Assembly: GCA_034428595.1 (NCBI GenBank)
Contig: DAOUHO010000094.1
Coordinates: 1-21,316, forward strand
Source: JAJECS01 sp034428595
GTDB taxonomy: Bacteria > Chloroflexota > UBA11872
Direction: 5' to 3'
DNA length: 21,316 nucleotides
A program made the translations under genes and the position numbers. Shown here piece by piece: positions 7,174 to 15,835 of the stretch (within the stretch, counting starts at the first letter, position 1; each line of letters starts with the position of its first letter). The notes under the pieces are model-generated. The model was given only the letters and a program-made list of their open reading frames with translations. It was not told where the DNA came from and searched no databases.

Positions 7174-8349
7174 CTATGCCTCTGGTAGCGCGGCTAGGCC
7201 TGGGAGTTCCCGACCTTCGATGAGCTCCAGCGTGGCCCCTCCGCCCGTGCTCAGGTGGGCGAAGTCGTCCGCGCGACCCGACGCCTGAGCGGCCGCCACG
7301 GCGTCGCCGCCAGCCACCACCACCTGGGCCGGCGAGTCGGCGAGAAGCCGCGCCAGCCCCAGCGTGCCGCCGGCGAACGGCGCCAGCTCGTAGACGCCAA
7401 TCGGACCGTTCCACAGCACAGTCTGCGCACCTGCGAGCGCCTCGGCATAGGCCGCCAGCGATGCGGGTCCAATGTCCAGGATCATCGCCTCAGGCGGCAC
7501 TGCGTCCAGCCCAACGGTGCAGGGTGAGGCGCCGGCGTCGGCCTCGGTGGCCACGACCGCGTCAACCGGAAGCACCAGCCGGCAGCCCGCCGCGGCGGCC
7601 GCCGACCGAATGCGAGCGACGGCGTCGGCGGCGCTCTCCGCCCGCGACCGACCGATGCCAATGCCGTCCGCCGCCAGAAAGGTGTTGGCCATCGCCCCGC
7701 CCAGGATCAGCACGTCGGCCGTCGCGGCCAGCCGCTCGAGCAGCGCGATCTTGTCGCTGATCTTGGCGCCGCCCACGATGGCCGCAAACGGCCGCGGCGG
7801 TCCCTTCACGATCGGGTCCAACGCTTGCAGCTCGGCCAGCATGAGGTAACCGGCGGCGGCGGGCAGCACATGCGCCAGCCCGGTGGTGCTGGCATGCGCC
7901 CGGTGCGCCGTGCCGAACGCGTCGTTGACGTAGCAGTCGGCCAGCCGCGCCAGCGCGCGCACGTGAGCCGGGTCGTTGGCCTCCTCGCCGGGATGGAAGC
8001 GCACGTTGTCGAGCAGCAGGACGTCCCCATCCACGAGCTCGCGCGTCAGCCGCTCGATCTCGGGGCCCACGCTGTCGGGGGCCAGGGGGATCGAAACGTC
8101 TAGGCACCGCCCCAGGCGCTCCGCGACCGGCGCCAGCGATAGCTCCGGGCGCGCGGCGCCCCGCGGTCGGCCGAGGTGCGACGCCAGCACCACGCGCGCG
8201 CCGCGCTCGCGCAGGTCGCGGATGGTCGGCAGCGACGCTTTGATGCGGGAGTCGTCGCGAATCGCGCTCCCGTCGAGCGGCACGTTGAAGTCGGCGCGGA
8301 CGAAGACCCGCCGGCCGTTGACGTCAAGATCCGCCAGACCGCGCTTCAT
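7174..8349 (-). CDS. pgk: Phosphoglycerate kinase
   Basis: The 391-residue enzyme transfers phosphate between 1,3-bisphosphoglycerate and ADP in glycolysis or gluconeogenesis (or CO2 fixation) in the cytoplasm. Visible landmarks are VFVRADFNVPLD (15-26), DDSRIKASLPTI, SHLGRPRG (57-64), LLLDNVRFHPGEEAND, YVNDAFGTAHRAHAST, GGAKISDKIALLERL, LILGGAMANTFL, NGPIGVYE (the usual hinge motif, normally NGPMGVFE) and a C-terminal STGGGATLELIEG that binds nucleotide. Length is normal for bacterial PGK. The ATG at 8349 follows the gap stop by 42 bp, so the two genes form a gap-pgk operon. No strong Shine-Dalgarno sequence is seen. No triosephosphate isomerase gene follows; the downstream methyltransferase is 158 bp away and differs in base composition. 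Confidence 0.97.
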   Translation of the reverse strand: MKRGLADLDVNGRRVFVRADFNVPLDGSAIRDDSRIKASLPTIRDLRERGARVVLASHLGRPRGAARPELSLAPVAERLGRCLDVSIPLAPDSVGPEIERLTRELVDGDVLLLDNVRFHPGEEANDPAHVRALARLADCYVNDAFGTAHRAHASTTGLAHVLPAAAGYLMLAELQALDPIVKGPPRPFAAIVGGAKISDKIALLERLAATADVLILGGAMANTFLAADGIGIGRSRAESAADAVARIRSAAAAAGCRLVLPVDAVVATEADAGASPCTVGLDAVPPEAMILDIGPASLAAYAEALAGAQTVLWNGPIGVYELAPFAGGTLGLARLLADSPAQVVVAGGDAVAAAQASGRADDFAHLSTGGGATLELIEGRELPGLAALPEA

Positions 8350-8391
8350 GCGGCGGACGGATCTGGCATGGGCGCCACCCGGCGGTTGTGG

Positions 8392-9411
8392 CTAGACGGC
8401 GGCCGCCGCGGGCGTCCCGGCGGCGACCAGCGCCGCCGCGTCGGCCACGCGGCAGGCATAGCCCCACTCGTTGTCGTACCACGCGGCGACCTTGACCAGG
8501 TCGTCGCCGATGGCCATGGTGCTCTCGGCCTCGACGATTGACGAGTGTGGGTCGCCGCGCAGGTCCACCGACACCAGCGGCTCGTCGTTGATCGCCATGA
8601 CGCCCCGCAGCCGCCCCGCGGCCGCCTCGCGCAGCGCGTCGTTGATCTCCGACTCGGTCGCCGAGCGCTCCAGGTGCGCCACGAACTCGACGATGGACAC
8701 CGTGGGCACCGGCACGCGGTAGGCCGCGCCGTGCATGCGGCCCTCAAGCTCCGGGATCACCAATCCGATGGCCTTGGCAGCGCCGGTTGACGTCGGGATG
8801 ATGCTCATCGCCGCCGAGCGGGCCTCGCGCAAATCGCCCGCTGGCCCGTCGACCAGCGCCTGCGACGCGGTGTAGGCGTGCACCGTGGACATCAGGCCCT
8901 TCCGCACCCCAAACGCCCGATGCAGCGTGTCCAGCGGCGGCGCCAGGCCGTTCGTGGTGCACGAGGCGTTGCTCACGACGTGATGGGCGGCGGGATCGTA
9001 GCGGTCGTGGTTGACGCCCATGACGATGGTCAGGTCGGCCCCTTTGGCGGGCGCCGTGATCAGCACGCGCTCGGCCCCGGCGTCCAGGTGCAGCGCGGCG
9101 CGTTCCCGCTCGGTCCCGACGCCCGTGGCCTCGATCACCAGCTGCGCGCCCAGATCGCCCCACGGCAGACGATCCCACTCCCGTTGCGAGGTCGTCGGAA
9201 TGCGGCGTCCGTTGACGACGAGGTCCGTGCCGTCCACGACGACCTCGCCCGGAAAGCGGCCGTAGTTGCTGTCGTAGCGCAGCAGGTGGGCCAGCATTTC
9301 GAGGTCCACCAGCTCGTTGATGCCCACGACCTCGGCCTGCGGTTGACGCTCGAGCAGCGCGCGAAATGCTTGCCGGCCGATCCGCCCGAACCCGTTGATG
9401 GCTATGCGCAC
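8392..9411 (-). CDS. gap: Glyceraldehyde-3-phosphate dehydrogenase, type I
   Basis: The 339-residue enzyme oxidises glyceraldehyde-3-phosphate to 1,3-bisphosphoglycerate with NAD(P)+. The N-terminus RIAINGFGRIGRQAFRAL is the classic dinucleotide-binding loop. The catalytic motif is SNASCTTNG (148-155), with nucleophile Cys151 and His178 in MSTVHAYT. SIIPTSTGAAKAIG and WYDNEWGYACRV complete the signature. The frame extends far upstream, but I chose the GTG at 9411 because GGGAGG sits seven bases ahead of it and the protein then begins exactly like other GAPDHs. The residue four after the nucleophile, usually a second Cys (SCTTNC), is Gly here. It is first in the gap-pgk operon and divergent from hpnC, with a TATACT-like -10 box in between. 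Confidence 0.97.
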   Translation of the reverse strand: MRIAINGFGRIGRQAFRALLERQPQAEVVGINELVDLEMLAHLLRYDSNYGRFPGEVVVDGTDLVVNGRRIPTTSQREWDRLPWGDLGAQLVIEATGVGTERERAALHLDAGAERVLITAPAKGADLTIVMGVNHDRYDPAAHHVVSNASCTTNGLAPPLDTLHRAFGVRKGLMSTVHAYTASQALVDGPAGDLREARSAAMSIIPTSTGAAKAIGLVIPELEGRMHGAAYRVPVPTVSIVEFVAHLERSATESEINDALREAAAGRLRGVMAINDEPLVSVDLRGDPHSSIVEAESTMAIGDDLVKVAAWYDNEWGYACRVADAAALVAAGTPAAAAV

Positions 9412-9448
9412 GTCGTGCCCTCCCGCGCAGCGCCCGATCGCGCATCGA

Positions 9449-9454
9449 GTATAG
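9449..9454 (-). promoter_or_regulatory. Candidate -10 box for gap-pgk
   Basis: The complement reads TATACT, one or two bases from the sigma-70 consensus, 37 bases upstream of the gap GTG start. I do not find a good -35 hexamer at 16-18 bases, so this rests on the -10 match and position alone. Confidence 0.35.
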
Positions 9455-9516
9455 GTCCGGCGGGGCGGTCGACGCCTAGGCCGGATCACTCGCCGCAGCC
9501 GCGATTCGGCCCCGCG

Positions 9517-9522
9517 TAGAAT
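9517..9522 (+). promoter_or_regulatory. Candidate -10 box for the hpn (squalene/hopanoid) operon
   Basis: TAGAAT in the context CGTAGAATTGCGCCCC lies about 68 bases upstream of the hpnC start. A near-identical GTAGTATTGCCGCCCC occurs upstream of the polysaccharide deacetylase gene (18663-18678), at a similar distance from its start. The shared pattern GTAG(A/T)ATTGC supports a real promoter motif in this genome, though no -35 box is evident. Confidence 0.45.
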
Positions 9523-9589
9523 TGCGCCCCAGGCACCCTTCAGCATCCAGGCCGCGCCGCACGTGCCGGGCGCGGCGGGCGGAGCCGCC

Positions 9590-10474
9590 ATGTCAAGTGT
9601 CAATGCCGCGCCCCGGCCGGCGCCCGCGATCCCGGCCGGTGTGCCGCGGCGCGACGCCGTGATGGCGCGCGCCTCCGGCGAGAATTTCCCCGTCGCCATG
9701 GGGCTGCTGCCGCCGGACGTGCGCCGTCACCTGCTCGCCGTCTACGGATTTGCCCGGCTGGTGGATGAGTTGGGCGATGCCGCCGAAGGGGATCGTCTGG
9801 CCTTGCTCGACTGGCTCGACGACGAGGTGTCGGCCATCTACGCCGGGCGGGCGCCGGCGCATCCGATCATGCGCCGCCTGGTCGCCACCGTCCGCGCGGC
9901 GGCCATCCCCGACGATCCGTTCCGCCGCCTCATCCAGGCCAATCGACAGGATCAGACGGTCCACGCCTACGAGACGTTCGAGGAGCTCGTGGGCTACTGC
10001 GAGCTCTCGGCCAATCCCGTGGGACGCATGGTGTTGCACGTGTTCGGCGCGTCCACGCCCGAGCGCGTGTGGCTGTCGGACCAGATCTGCACCGGCTTGC
10101 AGCTCGTCGAGCATTGGCAGGACATTGCCGAGGACTTCGACGGCGGCCGTGTCTACGTGCCGCGCGAGGACCTGGAGCGCTTTGACTGCCGGCCCGAGGA
10201 CTTCGGGCTGCGAGTGACCACGCCCGAGTTTCGCGAGCTCATGGCCTTCGAGGTCGACCGCGCCGAGGCCCTCCTCGACCGCGGCGCCCCGTTGAGCCGG
10301 TTGCTCCCCGGCACGTACGGGATGGCCATCGCGGCGTTCACCGAAGGCGGGCGGGCCGCGCTGCAGGCGATCCGCGACGCCGACTACGACGTGCTGGGGC
10401 GCGCGCCCCGTCCGACGCTGGGGCATAAGGCGCGCGCCGCGCGTGCCTTGGCGCGCCTCTGGATGAGCTGGTAG
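9590..10474 (+). CDS. hpnC: Squalene synthase HpnC (hydroxysqualene-forming)
   Basis: The 294-residue protein belongs to the squalene/phytoene synthase fold. The two aspartate-rich, Mg-binding motifs are VDELGD (58-63) and QDIAEDFDGGRVYVP (177-191). ASGENFPVAMGLLPPDVRRHL near the start and LVEHWQDIAEDF are typical of HpnC, which converts presqualene diphosphate to hydroxysqualene in the three-step HpnCDE route. The ATG at 9590 is preferred because GGAG (9581-9584) is five bases upstream; a GTG at 9563 would add nine residues without a ribosome binding site. It is the first gene of a cluster with hpnD, hpnE, shc and hpnH. The hpnD start lies three bases after the hpnC stop. Confidence 0.93.
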   Translation: MSSVNAAPRPAPAIPAGVPRRDAVMARASGENFPVAMGLLPPDVRRHLLAVYGFARLVDELGDAAEGDRLALLDWLDDEVSAIYAGRAPAHPIMRRLVATVRAAAIPDDPFRRLIQANRQDQTVHAYETFEELVGYCELSANPVGRMVLHVFGASTPERVWLSDQICTGLQLVEHWQDIAEDFDGGRVYVPREDLERFDCRPEDFGLRVTTPEFRELMAFEVDRAEALLDRGAPLSRLLPGTYGMAIAAFTEGGRAALQAIRDADYDVLGRAPRPTLGHKARAARALARLWMSW

Positions 10475-10477
10475 CCC

Positions 10478-11314
10478 GTGGACGCCGACGCCGCCTACGA
10501 CGTCTGCGAGCAGATCACCCGCTCGCGCGCCGCGAACTTCTACTGGGGCATTCGCCTGCTGCCGCCGCCCAAGCGACGCGCGCTCAGCGCCGTTTACGCC
10601 TTCGCGCGGCAGATCGACGACATCGGCGACGGCGGACTGCCGCCGCCCGCCAAGGCCGCCGCGCTGGCGGAGGCGCGGCAGCGGCTTGAATCCGCGAGCA
10701 ACGGCGCCGCGGACCCGGTCATGACGGCGCTGCGCCACGCAGCCGATCGTTTCCCCGTGCCGCTGGACGCGTTTGGCGATCTGATCGACGGCGTGGAGAT
10801 GGACGTGCGCGGCGACACCTACGAGACCTTCGACGACCTGGTCGTCTATTGCCGCCGCGTCGCCGGCAGCATCGGGCGGCTCTCCCTGGGCGTGTTCGAG
10901 TCCCGCGACATGGCCCGGGCCGAGCCGCTGGCCGACGAGTTGGGCGTGGCGCTCCAGCTCACCAACATCCTCCGCGATGTGCGGGAGGACCTGGCGCAAG
11001 GCCGCGTGTATTTGCCGCGCGAGGACCTCGCGGCGTTCGCCTGCGAGCTGCGCGCGCCGCTCACGCCGACCCCGGCCTTCGCCGCGCTCATTCGGTTCCA
11101 GGCCCAGCGCGCCCGGCGGCAATTCGACCTGGGCTTGCAGCTGCTGCCGTTGCTGGACTGGCGCAGCACGGCTTGCGCCGCCGCCATGGCCGGCATCTAC
11201 CGCCAGGTGCTGAAACGCATTGAGGATGACCCGGCCGCCGTGACCCGCGGGCGAGTGTCGCTGTCCACCGGGGCCAAGGTGCGCGTCGCGCTGTGGAGCC
11301 TGCTTCGCGGATGA
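10478..11314 (+). CDS. hpnD: Presqualene diphosphate synthase HpnD
   Basis: The 278-residue paralogue of HpnC condenses two farnesyl diphosphates to presqualene diphosphate. Signature motifs are SRAANFYWGIRLLPPPKRRA (16-35), the first aspartate motif QIDDIGD (45-51), and the second LRDVREDLAQGRVYLP (165-180), with GVEMDVRGDTY and YCRRVAGSIG between. These match HpnD rather than HpnC (FYWGIRLLP and NILRDVREDL). The start is GTG at 10478, three bases after the hpnC stop, implying translational coupling. The stop overlaps the hpnE start as ATGA. The order hpnC-hpnD-hpnE is the common arrangement in hopanoid producers. Confidence 0.94.
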   Translation: MDADAAYDVCEQITRSRAANFYWGIRLLPPPKRRALSAVYAFARQIDDIGDGGLPPPAKAAALAEARQRLESASNGAADPVMTALRHAADRFPVPLDAFGDLIDGVEMDVRGDTYETFDDLVVYCRRVAGSIGRLSLGVFESRDMARAEPLADELGVALQLTNILRDVREDLAQGRVYLPREDLAAFACELRAPLTPTPAFAALIRFQAQRARRQFDLGLQLLPLLDWRSTACAAAMAGIYRQVLKRIEDDPAAVTRGRVSLSTGAKVRVALWSLLRG

Positions 11315-12654
11315 GCCGTCACGTCGTCGTGGTTGGCGGCGGGCTTGCGGGGTGTGCGGCAGCGCTCACCTGCGCCGACGCCGGGGCGCGCGTGACGCTG
11401 CTCGAGGCGCGGCGGCGTCTCGGTGGGGCCACCTACTCGTTCCAGCGCGACGGGCTGTGGTTCGACAACGGTCAACACGTCCACCTGCGCTGCTGCACGG
11501 CTTACCGCGCCTTCATCGACCGCATCGGCGCCGCCAACATGGTCGCCATGCAGCGTCGCCTCGAGATCCCGGTCATCCGGCCAGGGCACGGCGTGGCCTG
11601 GATCAAGCGGGCCAATCTGCCGGCGCCGCTGCACCTCGCCCGCAGCCTGGGAGCCTACCGGCACTTGTCGCTCGCCGAGCGCCTGCAGCTGGGGCGCGCG
11701 TTGATTGGGCTGATGCGCCTCGATCTGCGCGACGCGTCGCTGGACGCCCACACCTTCGGGAGCTGGTTGCGCGCCCGCGGCCAGTCGAACGGTTCGCTCG
11801 AGGCGCTGTGGGACCTGATCGTGCTGCCCACGGTGAACCTGCCGTCGGCCGAGGCTTCATTGAGCCTGGCGGCCATGGTCTTCAAGGTCGGGCTGTTGAG
11901 CGATCGGTCGGCGGCCGACATGGGCTACACCACCACGACGCTTGGACGCGCGCACGGCGACCAGGGCTTGCGCGCCCTGCGAGCGGCCGGCGTGGACGTG
12001 CAGCTTGGCGTCGCCGTCTCCGAGGTGTCCGTCGAGTCCGGGGGCGAGATTCGCGTGCGGCGGCAAGGCGAAGACCTGGCGGCCGACGCCGTCGTGCTGG
12101 CGGTGCCCCATGTGCAGGCGGCGCGGCTCGTGCCGGCGGCCGCCGATCCCGAGGCGGCGCGCTTTGCCGACTTGGGAGCCGTGCCCATCGTGAACCTGCA
12201 CGTGATCTACGACCGGCCGGTCATGCCCTATCCGTTCGCGGCCGGCGTCGGCACGCCCGTGCAGTGGGTGTTCGACCGCACCGAGGCCGCCGGGCTATCC
12301 GACGGCCAGGCGCTGGCCGTCTCGCTCTCGGGCGCCGTCGCATACGCCCAGGTTCCCACCGACGTTTTGCGCGAGCAGTTCGTCGCCGAGCTGGCGCGCG
12401 TCTTCCCTCGCGCCGGTGAGGCGCAGGTTCGAGGTTTCTACGTCACGCGCGAGCACCAGGCCACTTTTCGCCAGGCCCCGGGCAGCCTCGCGCGGCGTCC
12501 CGGGCCGCACACCGCCCTGCGGAACGTGTTCCTGTCCGGCGCATGGACCGACACCGGTTGGCCCGCGACCATGGAGGGCGCCGTGCGCAGCGGCAACCGC
12601 GCCGGGAAACACGCGCTCAGCGCGCTGGGCCTGGCGACGCCGGTGGCGGCGTGA
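11311..12654 (+). CDS. hpnE: Hydroxysqualene dehydroxylase HpnE (FAD-dependent amine oxidase family)
   Basis: The 447-residue flavoprotein reduces hydroxysqualene to squalene. The N-terminal FAD Rossmann motif is VVVVGGGLAGCAAALTCADA (5-24), followed by LLEARRRLGGATYSF, the GG...SF region of the phytoene-desaturase-like family. The C-terminal FAD-contact segment reads FLSGAWTDTGWPATMEGAV, as in HpnE and carotenoid desaturases. The ATG at 11311 overlaps the hpnD stop (ATGA), which fixes the start; six further upstream codons are open but would place the start inside hpnD. Substrate assignment rests on the neighbours: in the same fold, carotenoid desaturases look alike, but the hpnC-D-E-shc order makes HpnE the best call. 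Confidence 0.92.
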   Translation: MSRHVVVVGGGLAGCAAALTCADAGARVTLLEARRRLGGATYSFQRDGLWFDNGQHVHLRCCTAYRAFIDRIGAANMVAMQRRLEIPVIRPGHGVAWIKRANLPAPLHLARSLGAYRHLSLAERLQLGRALIGLMRLDLRDASLDAHTFGSWLRARGQSNGSLEALWDLIVLPTVNLPSAEASLSLAAMVFKVGLLSDRSAADMGYTTTTLGRAHGDQGLRALRAAGVDVQLGVAVSEVSVESGGEIRVRRQGEDLAADAVVLAVPHVQAARLVPAAADPEAARFADLGAVPIVNLHVIYDRPVMPYPFAAGVGTPVQWVFDRTEAAGLSDGQALAVSLSGAVAYAQVPTDVLREQFVAELARVFPRAGEAQVRGFYVTREHQATFRQAPGSLARRPGPHTALRNVFLSGAWTDTGWPATMEGAVRSGNRAGKHALSALGLATPVAA

Positions 12655-12689
12655 CCCGCGCGCACGCGCCGGGAGGCGACGCGCGTTGC

Positions 12690-12695
12690 TATATT
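12690..12695 (+). promoter_or_regulatory. Candidate internal -10 box before shc
   Basis: TATATT occurs in the 85-bp gap between hpnE and shc, about 44 bases upstream of the GTG chosen for shc. The gap is the largest inside the hpn cluster up to this point, so a secondary promoter for shc-hpnH is plausible. No -35 box is clear, and the hexamer would lie inside the coding region if the TTG at 12686 were the real start. Confidence 0.3.
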
Positions 12696-12739
12696 CGCCA
12701 GGCGGCGGACCCCTCAGCGACAGGGAGCGGTGTCGTCTC

Positions 12740-14710
12740 GTGATTCGACGTGTGCCGGACCCCGCGTCCGGATCCCGCCCCGGTCCCATGGGCGCTGCGG
12801 CGTCCGGCGACGTCCGCGAACGCGCGCGCGTTGCACTGGAGCGCGCCTGCACCCAGTTGCTCGAACAGCAAGACGCCCAGGGTGTCTGGCGCGGCGAGCT
12901 TGGCACCAATGTGACCATCGAGGCCGAGGACCTGTTTCTGCGCGAGTTCCTGGACATCCTTGATCCCGAGGTCTTGCGGGCGACGGCGGCCTGGATCCGG
13001 CAGCGGCAGCGGGACGACGGCACCTGGGCCAATTTCGAGGCGGGTCCGGGGGACATTTCGACGACCGTCGAGGCGTATGTGGCCCTGCGCATGGCGGGCG
13101 ACGCGCCCGAAGCCGAACACATGCAGCGCGCCGCTTCGTGGATCGTTGATCAGGGCGGACTCGAAGCGACGCGAGTCTTCACCCGCATGTGGCTGGCGCT
13201 GCATGGCTGGTGGGACTGGGACGAGTTGCCGGCCATTCCGCCCGAGATGATCTTCCTGCCCACCTGGGTGCCGCTCAACATCTACGACTTCGGCTGCTGG
13301 GCCCGACAGACCATCGTGGCGCTCAGCATCGTGCGCGCCTATCGCCCGGTCAGGTCCGCGGACTTCACCATCGACGAGCTGCGCACCGGGACGGTTCCGC
13401 GGGTGAGCGCCTCGCTGCGCACGTGGAAGGGATGGTTCACCTGGATCGACCGCGCGCTGCGGCGCTACGAGCGGCGGCCCCTGGGCTGGCTCCGCGCCGC
13501 CGCCCTGCACCGTGCGGAGTCCTGGGTGATGCGGCGGCAGGAAGCCGACGGCTCGTGGGGCGGCATTCAGCCCCCTTGGGTCTACTCCATCATTGCGTTG
13601 CGCCTGCGCGGCTACGGCATGACCCAGCCCGTCATCAAGCATGCCCTCGAGGGCCTGGAGCGGTTCACGATTTGGGACGGGGGCGTGCGTCGCCTCGAGG
13701 CCTGTCAGTCGCCGGTCTGGGACACCGCGCTGGCGCTGGTGGCGCTGGCCGACGGCGGCGTGCCGCCCGACGCCCCGGCGTTGCGCCGCGCCGGCGAGTG
13801 GCTGGTCGGCGAAGAGGTGTCCCAGCAAGGCGATTGGGCGGTGCGCCGTCCCTATCTCCACCCCGGCGGCTGGGCCTTCGAGTTTGAGAATCGCAACTAC
13901 CCGGATGTCGACGACACCGCCGAGGTCATCCTGGCCCTGCGCCGCGTCGACGTTCCTAACGCCAAGGGAGCCATCGACCGCGGCGTCGCCTGGACGCTCG
14001 GCATGCAATGCGTCGATGGCGGCTGGGCGGCGTTCGACGCCGACAACACCCGCACGCTGTGCCGCGCGCCGGCGTTCTGCGACTTCGGCGAGGTCATTGA
14101 CCCGCCCAGCGCCGACGTGACCGCGCATGCGATCGAGATGCTGGCCCTCGAAGGCAAGACCTACAACGCCCGCGTCCAGCGGGGCATCGCATGGCTCCGG
14201 TCCGCGCAGGAGCCCGACGGCTCGTGGTTTGGACGCTGGGGCGCCAACTACATCTACGGCACCGGGGCGGCGGTTCCCGCCCTCGTTGCGGCCGGCGTCT
14301 CACCCGACGACCCATCCATCCGGCGCGCCGTGCACTGGCTCGCCGCGCGCCAGAACCCGGACGGCGGCTGGGGCGAGGATCTCCGGTCCTACGACGATCC
14401 CGCGGGCTGGTCGGGCCGGGGCGACAGCACCGCCTCGCAGACGGCCTGGGCGCTGCTCGCGCTCGTGGCGGCCGGCGACGACGGGTCCGTGACGCGCCGC
14501 GGCGTCGAATATCTCGTCGACACCCAGCGCGAGGACGGCTCGTGGGACGAACCGCTGTACACCGGCACCGGCTTTCCCGGCGCCTTCTACATCAACTATC
14601 ACCTCTACCGCTTGATCTTCCCCGTCATGGCGCTGGGCCGCTACGTGAACGGCTGGCACGCCGGGCGGCTCACGCGGTTCGCACTGGACGGGGCCCATGG
14701 AACGTCGTAG
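12740..14710 (+). CDS. shc: Squalene--hopene cyclase
   Basis: The 656-residue triterpene cyclase folds squalene into hopene/hopanol at the inner membrane. The catalytic acid motif DVDD (389-392, in YPDVDDTAEV) provides the protonating aspartate. Repeated QW motifs are evident: QRDDGTW, QEADGSWGG, CVDGGWAAFD, QEPDGSWFGRWG, QNPDGGWGED and QREDGSWDE. The C-terminus has GTGFPGAFYINYHLYR, where most SHCs have GTGFPGDFY, so one usually conserved Asp is Ala. The start is not certain. I take GTG at 12740; GGGAG is 12 bases upstream. TTG at 12686 has GGGAGG nine bases upstream and would add 18 residues, and ATG at 12788 would remove 16. Length is normal for bacterial SHC. It follows hpnE by 85 bp. Confidence 0.95.
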   Translation: MIRRVPDPASGSRPGPMGAAASGDVRERARVALERACTQLLEQQDAQGVWRGELGTNVTIEAEDLFLREFLDILDPEVLRATAAWIRQRQRDDGTWANFEAGPGDISTTVEAYVALRMAGDAPEAEHMQRAASWIVDQGGLEATRVFTRMWLALHGWWDWDELPAIPPEMIFLPTWVPLNIYDFGCWARQTIVALSIVRAYRPVRSADFTIDELRTGTVPRVSASLRTWKGWFTWIDRALRRYERRPLGWLRAAALHRAESWVMRRQEADGSWGGIQPPWVYSIIALRLRGYGMTQPVIKHALEGLERFTIWDGGVRRLEACQSPVWDTALALVALADGGVPPDAPALRRAGEWLVGEEVSQQGDWAVRRPYLHPGGWAFEFENRNYPDVDDTAEVILALRRVDVPNAKGAIDRGVAWTLGMQCVDGGWAAFDADNTRTLCRAPAFCDFGEVIDPPSADVTAHAIEMLALEGKTYNARVQRGIAWLRSAQEPDGSWFGRWGANYIYGTGAAVPALVAAGVSPDDPSIRRAVHWLAARQNPDGGWGEDLRSYDDPAGWSGRGDSTASQTAWALLALVAAGDDGSVTRRGVEYLVDTQREDGSWDEPLYTGTGFPGAFYINYHLYRLIFPVMALGRYVNGWHAGRLTRFALDGAHGTS

Positions 14711-14746
14711 CTTGCTCGTACTGGCTCCCGGACACTAGGCGCACCC

Positions 14747-15757
14747 ATGGGCGTACCGCTGCGACAGACCATCACCGTTGCGCGTTATCTGATGACGCAG
14801 CGGCTTCGCCGTCGCGAGAAGTTCCCGCTGATCGTCGAGCTCGAGCCGCTCTACGCCTGCAATCTGGCCTGCGCCGGCTGCGGCAAGATCCAACATCCGG
14901 TCGAGACGCTGCGCAAGCGCATGCCCGTCGAGCAGGCCGTGGCCGCCGTTGAAGAGTGCGGCGCGCCCATGGTGTCCATCGCCGGCGGCGAGCCGCTGGT
15001 GCATCCGGAGATTCACAAGATCGCCGACGAGCTCGTGCGGCGGCGCAAGTTTGTCTACCTCTGCACCAACGCCCTGATGCTCGAGCGCAAGCTCTCGCTC
15101 TTCACCCCGTCGCCCTACTTCGCCTTCGCCATTCACATCGACGGGTTGCGCGAGCGGCACGACGAGTCCGTCTGTCAGGAAGGCGTGTTCGACAAGGCGG
15201 TGGAAGCCATCAAGGCGGCCAAGCACGCCGGATTCCGCGTCACCACCAACACCACCTTCTTCACCCACGACACGCCCGACAACGTGCGCGCGGTGCTGGA
15301 CTACCTCAACGACGAGCTGGAAGTGGACCACATGATGATCTCGCCCGGCTACGCCTACGAGAAGGCCCCCGACCAGGAGCACTTCTTGCCGGTGGAGCAG
15401 ACGCGGCGGCTCTTCCGCGAAGCCTTTCGCGGCGGCGGGCGCAAGCGCTGGCGACTCAATCACAGCCCGCTCTTCCTCGACTTCCTCGAAGGCAAGGTGG
15501 ACTACGACTGCACCGCCTGGGGCATTCCCAGCTACTCCATCTTCGGCTGGCAGCGGCCCTGTTACCTCATGGCGGACGGCTACGTCGCGACCTACAAGGA
15601 ATTGATCGAGACCACGGATTGGGACAGCTACGGTCGCGGCCGCGATGAGCGCTGCGACAACTGCATGGCGCATTGCGGCTATGAGCCCACTGCCGTGGCC
15701 GCCACCAGCGGCTCACTGCGCGAGTCCCTGCGAGCCTTCGCCTCGGCGCTGAACTAG
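14747..15757 (+). CDS. hpnH: Adenosyl-hopene transferase HpnH (radical SAM)
   Basis: The 336-residue radical SAM enzyme attaches the 5'-deoxyadenosyl group of SAM to the hopene side chain, giving adenosylhopane, the first step towards extended (C35) hopanoids. The 4Fe-4S/SAM motif is C38-xxx-C42-xx-C45 (CNLACAGCGK). SIAGGEPLVHPEI is the GGE SAM-binding motif, and MMISPGYAYEKAPDQEHFL is a stretch typical of HpnH. A C-terminal Cys cluster (CDNCMAHCGYEPT) is also as in HpnH. Length is normal. The ATG at 14747 is 36 bp after shc, which with its position in the cluster makes the function secure. No hpnG (the nucleoside phosphorylase that removes adenine next) follows; the operon ends with convergent genes. 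Confidence 0.95.
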   Translation: MGVPLRQTITVARYLMTQRLRRREKFPLIVELEPLYACNLACAGCGKIQHPVETLRKRMPVEQAVAAVEECGAPMVSIAGGEPLVHPEIHKIADELVRRRKFVYLCTNALMLERKLSLFTPSPYFAFAIHIDGLRERHDESVCQEGVFDKAVEAIKAAKHAGFRVTTNTTFFTHDTPDNVRAVLDYLNDELEVDHMMISPGYAYEKAPDQEHFLPVEQTRRLFREAFRGGGRKRWRLNHSPLFLDFLEGKVDYDCTAWGIPSYSIFGWQRPCYLMADGYVATYKELIETTDWDSYGRGRDERCDNCMAHCGYEPTAVAATSGSLRESLRAFASALN

Positions 15758-15835
15758 GCGCCCGCGCCCACCCCGCCATTCCGAGCTCTCGTCCTCGGGC
15801 GCTGGGCTGAGTTGCCGCGCGCTCGGCCCCTGACG

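Noticed and set aside
12416..12739. Open frame extending shc far upstream inside hpnE
   Set aside because: It overlaps hpnE in another frame, is Arg-rich and without the SHC pattern; SHC similarity begins only after about 12800.
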